The position numbers were made by a program, and so were the translations under genes. A stretch of DNA of 46,501 nt from an uncultured Muribaculaceae bacterium (lineage in GTDB: Bacteria; Bacteroidota; Bacteroidia; Bacteroidales; Muribaculaceae). Shown piece by piece: positions 1 to 9,394 of this stretch (within the stretch, counting starts at the first letter, position 1; each line of letters starts with the position of its first letter). The notes beneath the pieces were generated by a model, which made no database searches, was not told the origin of the DNA, and was given only the letters and a program-made list of their open reading frames with translations. Where the stretch lies: the NCBI GenBank assembly GCA_947176745.1, contig CAMWRV010000019.1:1-46501 (forward strand), in the 5' to 3' direction.

Positions 1-662
1 CCCCCCCCCACACCCCCTCCCTCTCCCCCCGCCGCCCGCCCTCGCACCCCCCGCCCGGCCGCGCGCCCTATGTAGTATATGGGGGTGCCGGGGCGTACGC
101 ATTGTATCAGGCCGGCGGCGGGATAGACCACGAGCGAGGTGCCTATCACGACGAATATGTCTGCCTTGTGCACGAGCTCGACGGCTTTCTCAATATTGGG
201 CACCGGTTCCTGAAAGAAAACTATGTGGGGGCGCATGAGGTGACCGTTGCGGCCACGGGTGGCGGGAGTGGTCTCAAGATGGTCGATGTCGAGCGTCTCG
301 GTGTAGTCGGAATCGCTGACGGAGCGGATCTTCATCAGTTCGCCGTGGAGATGAAGCACATTTCCGGATCCGGCACGTTCGTGGAGGTCATCGACATTCT
401 GGGTTATGATGTAGACGTCGTAGTCTTTCTCCAGCTCGACAAGGGCGAGATGGGCTGCGTTGGGCATTGCGCCGACGAGCTGACGGCGGCGTTCGTTGTA
501 GAAACGGTGGATCAGAGCGGGATCGCGGCGGAAACCGTCGGCCGAGGCCACCTGCATTACGGGATAGTTCTCCCAGAGTCCGTCGGCGTCGCGGAATGTC
601 TTTATGCCTGATTCGGCACTGATTCCGGCGCCTGTCGAAACGACTAAAACCGGTTTGTCCAT
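1..662 (-). CDS. Sir2-family NAD-dependent protein deacylase (SIRT5/CobB-like), 3' end lost at window edge
   Basis: Removes acyl groups from lysine side chains using NAD+; cytosolic. Reading leftward from the ATG at 662 the protein opens MDKPVLVVSTGAGISAESG, with the Rossmann GAGIS motif, then TQNVDD and LHLHGEL, which carries the catalytic His. A YNERR segment matches the Tyr-x-x-Arg pair that marks SIRT5-type desuccinylases/demalonylases in known family members. The zinc-binding Cys tetrad of classical sirtuins is not visible, as I recall for Bacteroidetes relatives. The homologous sequence holds to about position 69 (PGTPIYYI); beyond it the frame stays open but becomes Gly/Arg low complexity from a poly-C/G stretch, probably not real protein. 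A plausible promoter lies at 713-744, overlapping the GAPDH terminator. Confidence 0.88.
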   Translation of the reverse strand, partial: MDKPVLVVSTGAGISAESGIKTFRDADGLWENYPVMQVASADGFRRDPALIHRFYNERRRQLVGAMPNAAHLALVELEKDYDVYIITQNVDDLHERAGSGNVLHLHGELMKIRSVSDSDYTETLDIDHLETTPATRGRNGHLMRPHIVFFQEPVPNIEKAVELVHKADIFVVIGTSLVVYPAAGLIQCVRPGTPIYYIGRAAGRGVRGRAAGGEGGGVGG

Positions 663-712
663 AAGTAAGTGTTCAGATTTAAACGATAGTAAGTGATGAT
701 GTTTTTGATCTT

Positions 713-744
713 CAAAGATATAAAAATTCCGGTAAAAAAAGAAA
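713..744 (-). promoter_or_regulatory. Putative Bacteroidetes-type promoter of the Sir2 gene
   Basis: Reading leftward, TATCTTTG (positions 720-713) is an exact match to the Bacteroidetes -7 element TAnnTTTG. A TTTC stands 20 nt upstream at 744-741, one base off the TTTG -33 element. Predicted leader of about 45 nt before the ATG at 662. The promoter shares DNA with the terminator of the preceding GAPDH gene. Motif match only. Confidence 0.5.
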
Positions 745-770
745 CCTCCGCGATCAAGAGGTCGCGGAGG
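733..770 (-). terminator. Rho-independent terminator of the GAPDH gene
   Basis: Perfect 9-bp stem CCTCCGCGA/TCGCGGAGG (745-753 with 762-770) around an 8-nt loop. Read leftward it is followed by TTTC and a run of seven T (about 744-734). It lies about 60 nt past the GAPDH stop codon, in the right orientation. Confidence 0.85.
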
Positions 771-831
771 CCTTTGCCTGACTGACGGATCTTCCGCAAG
801 GGAAGAGATCCGTATCATATCACGGATGATA

Positions 832-1950
<1,119 letters not shown>

Positions 1951-1963
1951 CTAAACATTAGAA

Positions 1964-1980
1964 GCAACCTATGAGGTTGC
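1964..1980. promoter_or_regulatory. 17-bp palindrome between the divergent gap and mscL promoters
   Basis: Perfect 7-bp inverted repeat GCAACCT-ATG-AGGTTGC. On the leftward strand it sits between a TTTTG (1984-1980) and TAATGTTT (1960-1953), a possible but imperfect gap promoter. On the rightward strand its TTG (1977-1979) is the -33 candidate for mscL. The position fits an operator serving both genes; no regulator can be named. Confidence 0.4.
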
Positions 1981-2007
1981 AAAATTAAGAAAAAAATCGC
2001 ATATTTG
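1977..2007 (+). promoter_or_regulatory. Putative mscL promoter
   Basis: GTTG (ending 1979) is followed after 20 nt by CATATTTG (2000-2007), one mismatch from TAnnTTTG. The predicted start near 2013 leaves a leader of about 30 nt before the mscL ATG. Motif evidence only. Confidence 0.45.
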
Positions 2008-2044
2008 CACAGCGATTAACAAAATTTAGACAAATAGAGCAGTA

Positions 2045-2476
2045 ATGGGAAAATTTATCGAAGACTTCAAGGCTTTCGCCCTTAAGGGCAACATCGTCGA
2101 CATGGCTGTCGGCGTGATCATCGGCGGCGCGTTCGGCAAGATCGTGACCTCGCTTGTCAATGACATCATCATGCCGGTTGTGTCGATCATCACAGGCGGT
2201 GACGGCTACAAGAATCTCAAGTATGTCATCACTCCGGGCAGACCTGCGATGGGCGATGTGGCGGCAGTGGAGGAAGTGGCCATCAACTACGGTCTTTTCA
2301 TCCAGAACATAGTAGATTTCCTCATCATCGCGCTGTGCATCTTCATCGCGCTGCGCTACACGGTGAAATTCATGAAGAAGGAGAAAGCAGCCGAGGAGGC
2401 GGCTCCGGCTCCGGAGCCCACGGCGGAGGAGAAACTTCTGACAGAGATACGCGACATTCTGAAGAGCGAGAAATAA
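2045..2476 (+). CDS. mscL: Large-conductance mechanosensitive channel MscL
   Basis: Inner-membrane channel that opens under high membrane tension and releases solutes during hypo-osmotic shock. The 143-residue protein has the family N-terminus MGKFIEDFKAFALKGN and the pore-lining first helix VDMAVGVIIGGAFGKIV. A periplasmic loop follows, then the second helix IVDFLIIALCIFIALR, and a charged cytoplasmic C-terminal helix ending EKLLTEIRDILK. Length is normal for the family. It is divergent from gap and convergent with mfd; a hairpin overlaps its stop codon. Confidence 0.97.
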   Translation: MGKFIEDFKAFALKGNIVDMAVGVIIGGAFGKIVTSLVNDIIMPVVSIITGGDGYKNLKYVITPGRPAMGDVAAVEEVAINYGLFIQNIVDFLIIALCIFIALRYTVKFMKKEKAAEEAAPAPEPTAEEKLLTEIRDILKSEK

Positions 2477-2499
2477 GAGCTTGTTTAATAACAAGCTCT
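2476..2499. terminator. Hairpin between convergent mscL and mfd
   Basis: Perfect 10-bp stem AGAGCTTGTT/AACAAGCTCT with a TAAT loop, beginning at the last base of the mscL stop codon and 8 nt from the mfd stop. Flanking A/T tracts are short on both sides. It probably serves as a bidirectional terminator, though neither U-tract is strong. Confidence 0.55.
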
Positions 2500-2507
2500 A
2501 AAATAAA

Positions 2508-5500
2508 TCATATTGCGGCCGTGTCGCACATGGCCGTGAGAACCGCGAGTGCGTCTGACACGGACTTCACTCCGGAGACGATCAGGGAATGTTTCGGAGG
2601 CTGCGAGGAATCGCGCGCCGGAATGTCCCTGAGCGTGCATATACGGGGATTGGCCTGCAGGTATCCGAGCACACGCCCGAACGCGGGAGAGCGGTAGTAT
2701 GCCTTGTTGTCGTCGTCGACGAAATAGAGGCGCATCACGCCCCCTTTGAGCACGATCCGCTCGATTCCGAGTCGCTTCGCCGCCATTCGGAGCGGCACGA
2801 CCTTTATCAGTTCGTCGGTCACCACGGGTATGGCGCCGAACCTGTCGGCGAGGGCTGCGCGGAACTCCTCGATCTGTTCGGGACGCTCCATGTTGTCGAG
2901 TCGCCGATAAAGCGATATGCGCTCGCTTTCCTGCGGCACGTATTCGGGGGGAAGACGCAGCTCAAGGTCGGACTCGACGGTGACGTCGGTCACGAATTCC
3001 TCAGCCGCTCCGGCGCTGACGTCGGTGAATGTGTCGGCGAATTCCTCGGTCTTCAGCTCGGTGACAGCCTCGCGGAGAATCTGCTGGTATGCCTCATAGC
3101 CGAGGTCGGCAATGAATCCGGACTGTTCGGACCCGAGCAGGTTGCCGGCACCGCGTATGTCGAGATCCTGCATGGCGATGTGGATTCCCGATCCGAGGTC
3201 GGAGAAGTTCTCGATTGCCTGCAGTCGGCGCCTCGCCACGGGGGTGAGCGGTTTGCCCGGGGGCACGAGCAGATAACAGAACGCCTTGCGGTCGGAACGG
3301 CCGACGCGCCCCCGGAGCTGGTGAAGCTCGCTGAGGCCGAAGCGGTCGGCGTTGTTGACGATTATCGTATTGACATTGGGCATGTCTATGCCGTTCTCGA
3401 CGATGGTCGTGGAGAGGAGCACGTCGTAATCATGGCTGCTGAAGTCGATTATCGCCTTCTCAAGCTGCTCGGGAGGCATCTGCCCGTGGGCGGTGACGAT
3501 GCGCACGCCCGGCACAAGGCGGCGGAGGCGAGTCTCCAGCTCGACAAGATTCTCGATGCGGTTGGAGACAAAAAAGACCTGACCGTTGCGCGAGAGTTCG
3601 AACTCCACGGCCTCGCGCACCACCTCGTCGTCGAATGTCGAGACGTTGGTCATGATGGGCTGGCGGTTGGCCGGGGGAGTATTGAGCGAGCTGAGGTCGC
3701 GCGCGCCCATCAGCGAGAACTGCAGCGTGCGCGGAATCGGCGTCGCGCTCATGGTGAGCGTGTCGACACTCGTCTTCATCTGCTTGAGGCGCTCCTTGAC
3801 GGCCACGCCGAATTTCTGTTCCTCGTCGATGATGAGAAGTCCGAGATCCTTGAACTTCACCGATTTGCCGATAATCTTGTGGGTGCCTATGAGAATGTCG
3901 ATCCTGCCGTCGGCGAGATCGGCGAGGATCTGTTTTATCTCCTTCGGCTTGCGGGCGCGCGATATGAACTCCACCCTGACGGGCAGGTCGGCGAGACGCG
4001 ACGAGAACGTGTTGTAGTGCTGCATGGCAAGCACCGTCGTAGGCACGAGCACCGCCACCTGCTTGCTGTCGGCGGCGGCCTTGAAGGCGGCGCGGACCGC
4101 GATCTCCGTCTTTCCGAAACCGACGTCGCCGCATATGAGACGGTCCATCGGGCGGTCAAGCTCCATGTCGGCCTTTACGGCCTGTATGGCGCGGAGCTGG
4201 TCGGGGGTATCCTCGTAGATGAAGCTTGCCTCCAGCTCATGCTGCAGATATGAGTCGGGGGCGAAAGCGTGGCCTTTCTCGGTGCGGCGGCGGGCATAGA
4301 GGGCGATCAGCTCGCGGGCCATGTCTTTCATCTTCGTCTTGGCCTTCTCCTTCATGCGTGCCCACGCGCCACCGCCGAGCTTGCTTATCTTCGGGGGCAC
4401 GCCATCCTTGCCACGGTATTTCGACAGCTTGTGCAGGGCATGGATCGAGACGAGCACGAGGGCGTTGTTCTGGAAATAGACCTTGATCATCTCCTGCGGA
4501 CGCCCGTTTATGTCGGTCTTGACGAGTCCGCCGAAGCGTCCTATGCCGTGATCGATGTGGACAATGTAGTCATCGACCTCGATCTGGTTGAGTTCCTTTA
4601 GCGAGAGGGCGAGCTTTCCGGCCCGCGCCTTGTCGGAACGGAGACTGTATTTGTGAAAGCGGTCGAAGATCTGATGGTCGGTAAAGAAGCAGACATGCGT
4701 CTCGTGGTCGACAAACCCCTCGTGGAGCGTGGCGTCGACTGCTGTGAACGTTATCCTGTCGCCACGGTCGGCGAATATGGACCGGAGACGTTCGGACTGA
4801 TGCTGAGAGTCGGAGAGGATAAGGATCCGGTAGCCTTCGTCGAGAAAGCGGGTGAACGATTCCGAAATCAGCTCGAAATTCTTGTGATAGAGGGTCTGGA
4901 GCGAGCATCCGAAACTCACGTGGCTGTCGGCGCCAAACGAGGCCGGAGCCTCCTGGACGCCGAAGCAGATCTGACGCAATGCGCTGAATTCGGAGGTAAA
5001 CGTGTCGGGATCGACCACTTTCTCCATGGCCGAGCGGTCGCCCTCGTCGGCAATGACGGCCGATTCTGAAAACTCCTGCGACGCGACAGTCCTGACGCGC
5101 TCCGTCACATAGCCGGGCTTCATGGCCGCCACAACAGTATCGGGGCCCATGAAGCGGAGCAGCGAGACGCCGTCGCCGGCATCGCTTGCCGACGGAGGCA
5201 CAAGGGAGACGGCGTCGACCTTGCGCTCGGAGAGCTGGGTCTCGACGTTGAACGTACGTATGGAGTCTATCTCGGTATCGAAAAAATCGATGCGGTATGG
5301 CAGTTCGCCGGCAAAGGAATAGACGTCGAGAATCGAGCCACGGCGGGCGAACTGCCCGGGCTCATAGACATATTCGACCGAATTGAAACCGAGCTTGACG
5401 AGGCGCGCCACGACATCCGACATAGGAATCTTCGCGCCGACCTTCAGCTGGATCGTGTTCTCATCGAGAGCCTCACGCGCGGCCACCTTCTCGGCAAGAG

Positions 5501-5879
5501 CCTCGGGGCAAGTCACGACACAGCGCAGGCTGCGCGACGAGGCGAGTCTGTCGAGCACATCGGTGCGGAGTATCTGCGAGGGGGGATCGACCTGACCATA
5601 CTTTATGTCGCGTTTGTAGCCCGAAGGGAAAACGGCCACGGCCTCCTCGCCGGCAATGGCCCGCAGGTCGTTGTAGAGATATCCGGCATCTGTCATGTCG
5701 TCGGCCACGATGAGCATGGGCGACTTCAGACAGTCTACTGCGGCAAAGAGCAGGGCGGGGGAGCTTCCGGCAAGTCCGGAGAGCGAGATGCGACGCGCCT
5801 TCCTGTCTTTGAGCAGAGCGCGCACTGCCTCCATCCTTGATGGAGTCGCGAACAGAGAACCGGCTTCACTCAGAGTCAT
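2508..5879 (-). CDS. mfd: Transcription-repair coupling factor Mfd
   Basis: ATP-driven translocase that removes RNA polymerase stalled at DNA damage and recruits the UvrABC excision machinery. The 1123-residue protein shows the expected order: UvrB-like N-terminal region (to ~400), CarD-type RNA polymerase interaction domain (~430-495, DDYIVHIDHGIGRF), RecG-like helicase core with Walker A GDVGFGKTE (~585-592), DEEQ box (~686-689) and motif VI GRVGRSDRKAFCYLL, then the C-terminal TRCF domain. The ATG at 5879 overlaps the upstream protease stop by one base (TGATG), so translational coupling is likely. A GTG one codon earlier is a less likely alternative. Confidence 0.97.
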   Translation of the reverse strand: MTLSEAGSLFATPSRMEAVRALLKDRKARRISLSGLAGSSPALLFAAVDCLKSPMLIVADDMTDAGYLYNDLRAIAGEEAVAVFPSGYKRDIKYGQVDPPSQILRTDVLDRLASSRSLRCVVTCPEALAEKVAAREALDENTIQLKVGAKIPMSDVVARLVKLGFNSVEYVYEPGQFARRGSILDVYSFAGELPYRIDFFDTEIDSIRTFNVETQLSERKVDAVSLVPPSASDAGDGVSLLRFMGPDTVVAAMKPGYVTERVRTVASQEFSESAVIADEGDRSAMEKVVDPDTFTSEFSALRQICFGVQEAPASFGADSHVSFGCSLQTLYHKNFELISESFTRFLDEGYRILILSDSQHQSERLRSIFADRGDRITFTAVDATLHEGFVDHETHVCFFTDHQIFDRFHKYSLRSDKARAGKLALSLKELNQIEVDDYIVHIDHGIGRFGGLVKTDINGRPQEMIKVYFQNNALVLVSIHALHKLSKYRGKDGVPPKISKLGGGAWARMKEKAKTKMKDMARELIALYARRRTEKGHAFAPDSYLQHELEASFIYEDTPDQLRAIQAVKADMELDRPMDRLICGDVGFGKTEIAVRAAFKAAADSKQVAVLVPTTVLAMQHYNTFSSRLADLPVRVEFISRARKPKEIKQILADLADGRIDILIGTHKIIGKSVKFKDLGLLIIDEEQKFGVAVKERLKQMKTSVDTLTMSATPIPRTLQFSLMGARDLSSLNTPPANRQPIMTNVSTFDDEVVREAVEFELSRNGQVFFVSNRIENLVELETRLRRLVPGVRIVTAHGQMPPEQLEKAIIDFSSHDYDVLLSTTIVENGIDMPNVNTIIVNNADRFGLSELHQLRGRVGRSDRKAFCYLLVPPGKPLTPVARRRLQAIENFSDLGSGIHIAMQDLDIRGAGNLLGSEQSGFIADLGYEAYQQILREAVTELKTEEFADTFTDVSAGAAEEFVTDVTVESDLELRLPPEYVPQESERISLYRRLDNMERPEQIEEFRAALADRFGAIPVVTDELIKVVPLRMAAKRLGIERIVLKGGVMRLYFVDDDNKAYYRSPAFGRVLGYLQANPRICTLRDIPARDSSQPPKHSLIVSGVKSVSDALAVLTAMCDTAAI

Positions 5880-7528
5880 CACTTGCCGAGAATGCTGTTA
5901 TAACGTCCGGAATCGAGAATCTCGCGTGCGGCACGGAAAGCCTTGTCGTTACGGAGCATATATGCGGTCTTGCCACGGTCGTAATAGTAGCGTCCCATGA
6001 TCTCCGAACCGAGGTATTCCTCGATTTCGGGGCGGTGAGTGTCGAGATCGCGGTCGAGATCGTGGATCAGGAGCTTCTGCAGCGAATCGAAGGCCGCTGT
6101 GGTCTCGTCGCCCATGTATCCCTCTTCGGTGGCTATGTCGCGGAGCTGCTTCATCGCCTCCTCCATGACGCGGTCGTATTTGAAACGCGCCGGGTCGATG
6201 CTCTTCTTGAAATCGGCATACATGCTGTCGGTGATGACAAATTGCTCCGGAGCCGCCACCTCAGGATGCGAGGCCGTGAAGCGGGTGGCGTAATCGAAGC
6301 TCCAATTGTCGCGCACCACATTATAGACCAGACGGTTGACCTTGCCCCAGTCGATCACGGTGTCGGGCACGAGGCCGCCGCCGTCGCGGATGGTGCGGCC
6401 ATGAAGCGTCTTGTATTCATGGGTAAGGCTGTCGGGAATGCGCGACACCGATCCGTCTTCGTTGCGGTGGGCATAGTCGAGAGCCTGGATAAGGCGTCCG
6501 GAGGGGGTGTAGTATTTCGCGACGGTCACTTTTAGCACGCCCGAGAAGGGTAGAGGGCGTGTGGTCTGCACAAGCCCTTTGCCGAAACTTCTCGACCCGA
6601 CAAGCACGCCGCGGTCGAGATCCTGAAGCGCGCCGGCGAGAATCTCGGAGGCCGACGCCGTGGCTCCGTCGATAAGCACGGCCACCGGAATGTCGGGGAA
6701 GAGCGGCGAACGGGTTGTCTTGTAGACGCGTTCAGCCGCGCCGTCGCGCCCGCGTGTGCGCACCACTTCCGTGCCTTTGGGGAGGAAATAGCTGAGGATG
6801 TCGACGGCACTCTCAACAAGTCCGCCGCCGTTGCCGCGAAGGTCGAGAACGATATTTTTGACACGCGGATCACCCTTGAACTCCTCGAGGGCGGCCTTGA
6901 CCTCGGCGGGCGACTTGTTGATGAACGAAGTCAGGAGAATATAGCCTGTGTTGCCGACAACTGTGTAATAAGGCACAGAGGGCTGCTGAAGCATCTCGCG
7001 GACGAGAGAGACCGTGATTATTGAGTCTTCCGCATAAGGCCTGAGCAGGGTCATGGTGACCGGTGTGTTGGGGCGTCCGCGGAGCACCTTTGTGACGTCG
7101 GCACTCAGTTTGCGCGACACATCAATGGAATCTACCTTGAGAATCCTGTCGCCGGCCTTGATTCCGGCGCGCGCCGCCGGACTGTTCTCCATCGGAGCCG
7201 AGATATAGGTTGAGCTGTCGCGGTCCATCAGATATGAACCGATGCCGCCATATTCTCCCGTGGTCATCTTCTGAAGCGCGTCCTGCTCTTCGGCGGGATA
7301 ATACTCCGTATACGGGTCGATTGTGGCGAGCAGGGCGTCGATCGCAGCGTCAAACGCCCGGTCGGGAGCGATCGAATCGACATAATTGTCCTGCAGCTCC
7401 TTGACAATGGCGTTGAAGGTGGTCAGATTGCGGGCGAGAGCCGCGTCCGCGCTTTTCTGCGGGGCGGCATAAGCCGTTATGATGGCGGCCAGAATGGCGG
7501 CCGCGGCGGTGAGTGCGAATTTCTTCAT
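5879..7528 (-). CDS. S41-family C-terminal processing peptidase (CtpA-like)
   Basis: Secreted serine protease with a Ser-Lys dyad; family members trim or degrade periplasmic proteins. The 549-residue protein starts with a signal peptide (MKKFALTAAAAILAAIITAYA). A PDZ domain follows (GIGSYL ... APMENSPAARAGIKAGDRI), then the S41 core, with the nucleophile in DGATASASEILAGAL and the general-base Lys in GSRSFGKGLVQ. The C-terminal extension of about 170 residues is typical of Bacteroidetes members. It is 87 nt downstream of nadB and overlaps mfd by one base, so nadB, this gene and mfd may be co-transcribed. Confidence 0.93.
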   Translation of the reverse strand: MKKFALTAAAAILAAIITAYAAPQKSADAALARNLTTFNAIVKELQDNYVDSIAPDRAFDAAIDALLATIDPYTEYYPAEEQDALQKMTTGEYGGIGSYLMDRDSSTYISAPMENSPAARAGIKAGDRILKVDSIDVSRKLSADVTKVLRGRPNTPVTMTLLRPYAEDSIITVSLVREMLQQPSVPYYTVVGNTGYILLTSFINKSPAEVKAALEEFKGDPRVKNIVLDLRGNGGGLVESAVDILSYFLPKGTEVVRTRGRDGAAERVYKTTRSPLFPDIPVAVLIDGATASASEILAGALQDLDRGVLVGSRSFGKGLVQTTRPLPFSGVLKVTVAKYYTPSGRLIQALDYAHRNEDGSVSRIPDSLTHEYKTLHGRTIRDGGGLVPDTVIDWGKVNRLVYNVVRDNWSFDYATRFTASHPEVAAPEQFVITDSMYADFKKSIDPARFKYDRVMEEAMKQLRDIATEEGYMGDETTAAFDSLQKLLIHDLDRDLDTHRPEIEEYLGSEIMGRYYYDRGKTAYMLRNDKAFRAAREILDSGRYNSILGK

Positions 7529-7615
7529 CTTATTTTAACACGGATTTGAGAAGAGAGATTATGCCACATGCCACAAAAAATGTTAACACGCGAGCCGTCA
7601 CGAGGTGACCGGGAT

Positions 7616-9205
7616 TCAGTTTCCGTAAGCGGGAACAGGGGGGTGCGGATAGTCCACGGTATAGTGCAGTCCGCGCGACTCCTTGCGTTCGAGAGCCTGT
7701 CGCATCACGAGATACGCGACATTGATTATGTTGCGCAACTCGCAGAGCTGACGTGTCGGCTTCGAGCGGCGGAAGAGATCTTCGGTCTCGCGGTAGAGGA
7801 TGTCGAGGCGGTTCCAGGCCCGCTTGAGGCGCAGGTCGCTGCGGACAATTCCTACATATGTGCCCATGATGGCGTTGACCTCGCGCTCGCTCTGCGTAAT
7901 GAGCACAAGCTCGTCGGGGTGCTCGGTGCCCTCGTCGTTCCAGTCGGGCACATCGTCGCGGAGCTCATAACCGCCGACAAGCGATTCGGCGTGACGCTCG
8001 GCGGCGTCGGCATATACCACCGCCTCGATCAGCGAGTTTGACGCAAGGCGGTTACCGCCGTGAAGGCCAGTGCAGCTGCATTCGCCGACGGCATAAAGCC
8101 TCTTGATCGAGCTTTCGCCGTCGAGGTTGACCTTTATTCCGCCGCAGAGGTAATGGGCGGCGGGGGCGACGGGTATCATATCGCGGGTTATGTCGATGCC
8201 GAGCGAGAGGCATTTCTCGTAGATGTTGGGGAAATGACGCCGGGTCTCGTCGGGATCCTTGTGGGTGACGTCGAGGAAGACATGGTCGGAACCCGAGAGC
8301 TTCATCTCGGAGTCGATGGCGCGGGCCACGATGTCGCGGGGCGCGAGCGAGAGGCGCGGGTCATACTTCTGCATGAATTCCTCGCCGTCGATGTTGCGGA
8401 GCACGGCGCCATAACCGCGCATCGCCTCGGTTATGAGAAAAGAGGGGCGGTCGCCAGGATGATAGAGCGCGGTGGGGTGGAACTGTATGAACTCCATGTC
8501 GCTGACTGTGCCCTTGGCGCGGTAGACCATAGCGATGCCGTCGCCGGTCGACACGAGAGGGTTGGTCGTGGTGCCGTAGACGGCACCGATGCCCCCTGTG
8601 GCCATTACGGTGACGCGGGCGAGGAATGTATCGACCTTGCCTGTGGCCTCGTCGAGTATGTAGGCGCCGTAGCAGGTTATGTCGGGAGTACGGCGGGTCA
8701 CGATCACGCCGAGGTGGTGCTGGGTGATGATCTCGACGGCGAAGCGGTGGGCGAACACATCGATGTTGCTGTCTGCGAGCACGGCCTTCACGAGACTCTG
8801 CTGGATCTCCGCGCCGGTGTTGTCGGCATGGTGCAGGATTCGGAACTCGGAGTGACCACCCTCGCGGTGGAGGTCGAACGATCCGTCATCCTTCTTGTCG
8901 AAGTCTACTCCCCAGGAGATCAGCTCGCGGATCTGTGCGGGAGCGTTGCGCACCACCTGCTCGACGGCAGCGGGGTCGGAGAGCCAGTCGCCGGCCACCA
9001 TTGTGTCGTGGATATGCTTGTCGAAGTCGTCGACCTCGAGGTTTGTCACAGACGCCACACCGCCCTGCGCGAAATTAGTATTTGCCTCGTCGAGTGTGGA
9101 TTTGCAGATTATCGCGACTTTATGGCCGCGGCGTGCGGCCTTGAGTGCGAACGACATTCCGGCGATGCCGGAACCGATGACCAAATAGTCGTATCTGAAT
9201 GTCAT
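7616..9205 (-). CDS. nadB: L-aspartate oxidase
   Basis: FAD enzyme that oxidises L-aspartate to iminoaspartate, the first step of de novo NAD synthesis. The 529-residue protein has the N-terminal dinucleotide motif VIGSGIAGMSFALKAA, TNFAQGGVASV, the HREGGHSEFRILHHAD substrate region, and HPTALYHPG plus GGIKVNLDGESS with GECSCTGLHGGNRLASNSL in the FAD/capping domains. All are characteristic of NadB rather than succinate dehydrogenase. The C-terminal helical domain is intact. No nadA or nadC lies beside it. A TATATTTG box precedes the gene by about 25 nt. Confidence 0.95.
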   Translation of the reverse strand: MTFRYDYLVIGSGIAGMSFALKAARRGHKVAIICKSTLDEANTNFAQGGVASVTNLEVDDFDKHIHDTMVAGDWLSDPAAVEQVVRNAPAQIRELISWGVDFDKKDDGSFDLHREGGHSEFRILHHADNTGAEIQQSLVKAVLADSNIDVFAHRFAVEIITQHHLGVIVTRRTPDITCYGAYILDEATGKVDTFLARVTVMATGGIGAVYGTTTNPLVSTGDGIAMVYRAKGTVSDMEFIQFHPTALYHPGDRPSFLITEAMRGYGAVLRNIDGEEFMQKYDPRLSLAPRDIVARAIDSEMKLSGSDHVFLDVTHKDPDETRRHFPNIYEKCLSLGIDITRDMIPVAPAAHYLCGGIKVNLDGESSIKRLYAVGECSCTGLHGGNRLASNSLIEAVVYADAAERHAESLVGGYELRDDVPDWNDEGTEHPDELVLITQSEREVNAIMGTYVGIVRSDLRLKRAWNRLDILYRETEDLFRRSKPTRQLCELRNIINVAYLVMRQALERKESRGLHYTVDYPHPPVPAYGN

Positions 9206-9229
9206 TTCCTAATAATTACAATCAACCTG

Positions 9230-9237
9230 CAAATATA
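9230..9237 (-). promoter_or_regulatory. -7 element upstream of nadB
   Basis: Read leftward, TATATTTG matches TAnnTTTG exactly, 24 nt before the nadB ATG. The DNA just upstream is a run of nine T; no good TTTG sits at the usual 19-21 nt, so the -33 half is unsupported. Confidence 0.5.
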
Positions 9238-9304
9238 ATTAAAAAAAAAGAAACTCGGCGATCAACTCCGAAAAATAAACGAAAACTGCTATGATACGGC
9301 TAAA

Positions 9305-9394
9305 ATAAGTCTTATAAGTCTTATAAGTCTTATAAATCTTATAAATCTTATAAATCTTATAAGTCTTATAAGTCTTATAAATTTTATAAATCTT
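9305..9394. repeat. Ten-copy 9-bp tandem repeat
   Basis: Ten head-to-tail copies of ATAAGTCTT or its variant ATAAATCTT, with no gaps. In order the variable base is G,G,G,A,A,A,G,G, then two A copies, the first of which also has ATAAATTTT. The unit contains the self-complementary CTTATAAG at each junction. The array ends on the first base of the metH stop triplet, so it fills the metH 3' untranslated region between metH and the nadB promoter. Repeat number is a likely strain-variable character. Confidence 0.95.

Noticed and set aside
2589-4253. Long open frame (554 codons) on the plus strand opposite mfd
   Set aside because: It mirrors the helicase core of mfd, has no start context or family motif, and consists of His/Val/Glu-rich sequence typical of antisense frames in GC-rich genes.
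8060-9238. 392-codon plus-strand frame opposite nadB
   Set aside because: Exact shadow of a well-supported flavoprotein gene; no recognisable domain.
9305-9394. CRISPR array
   Set aside because: The units are 9 bp and contiguous with no spacers, and there are no cas genes.
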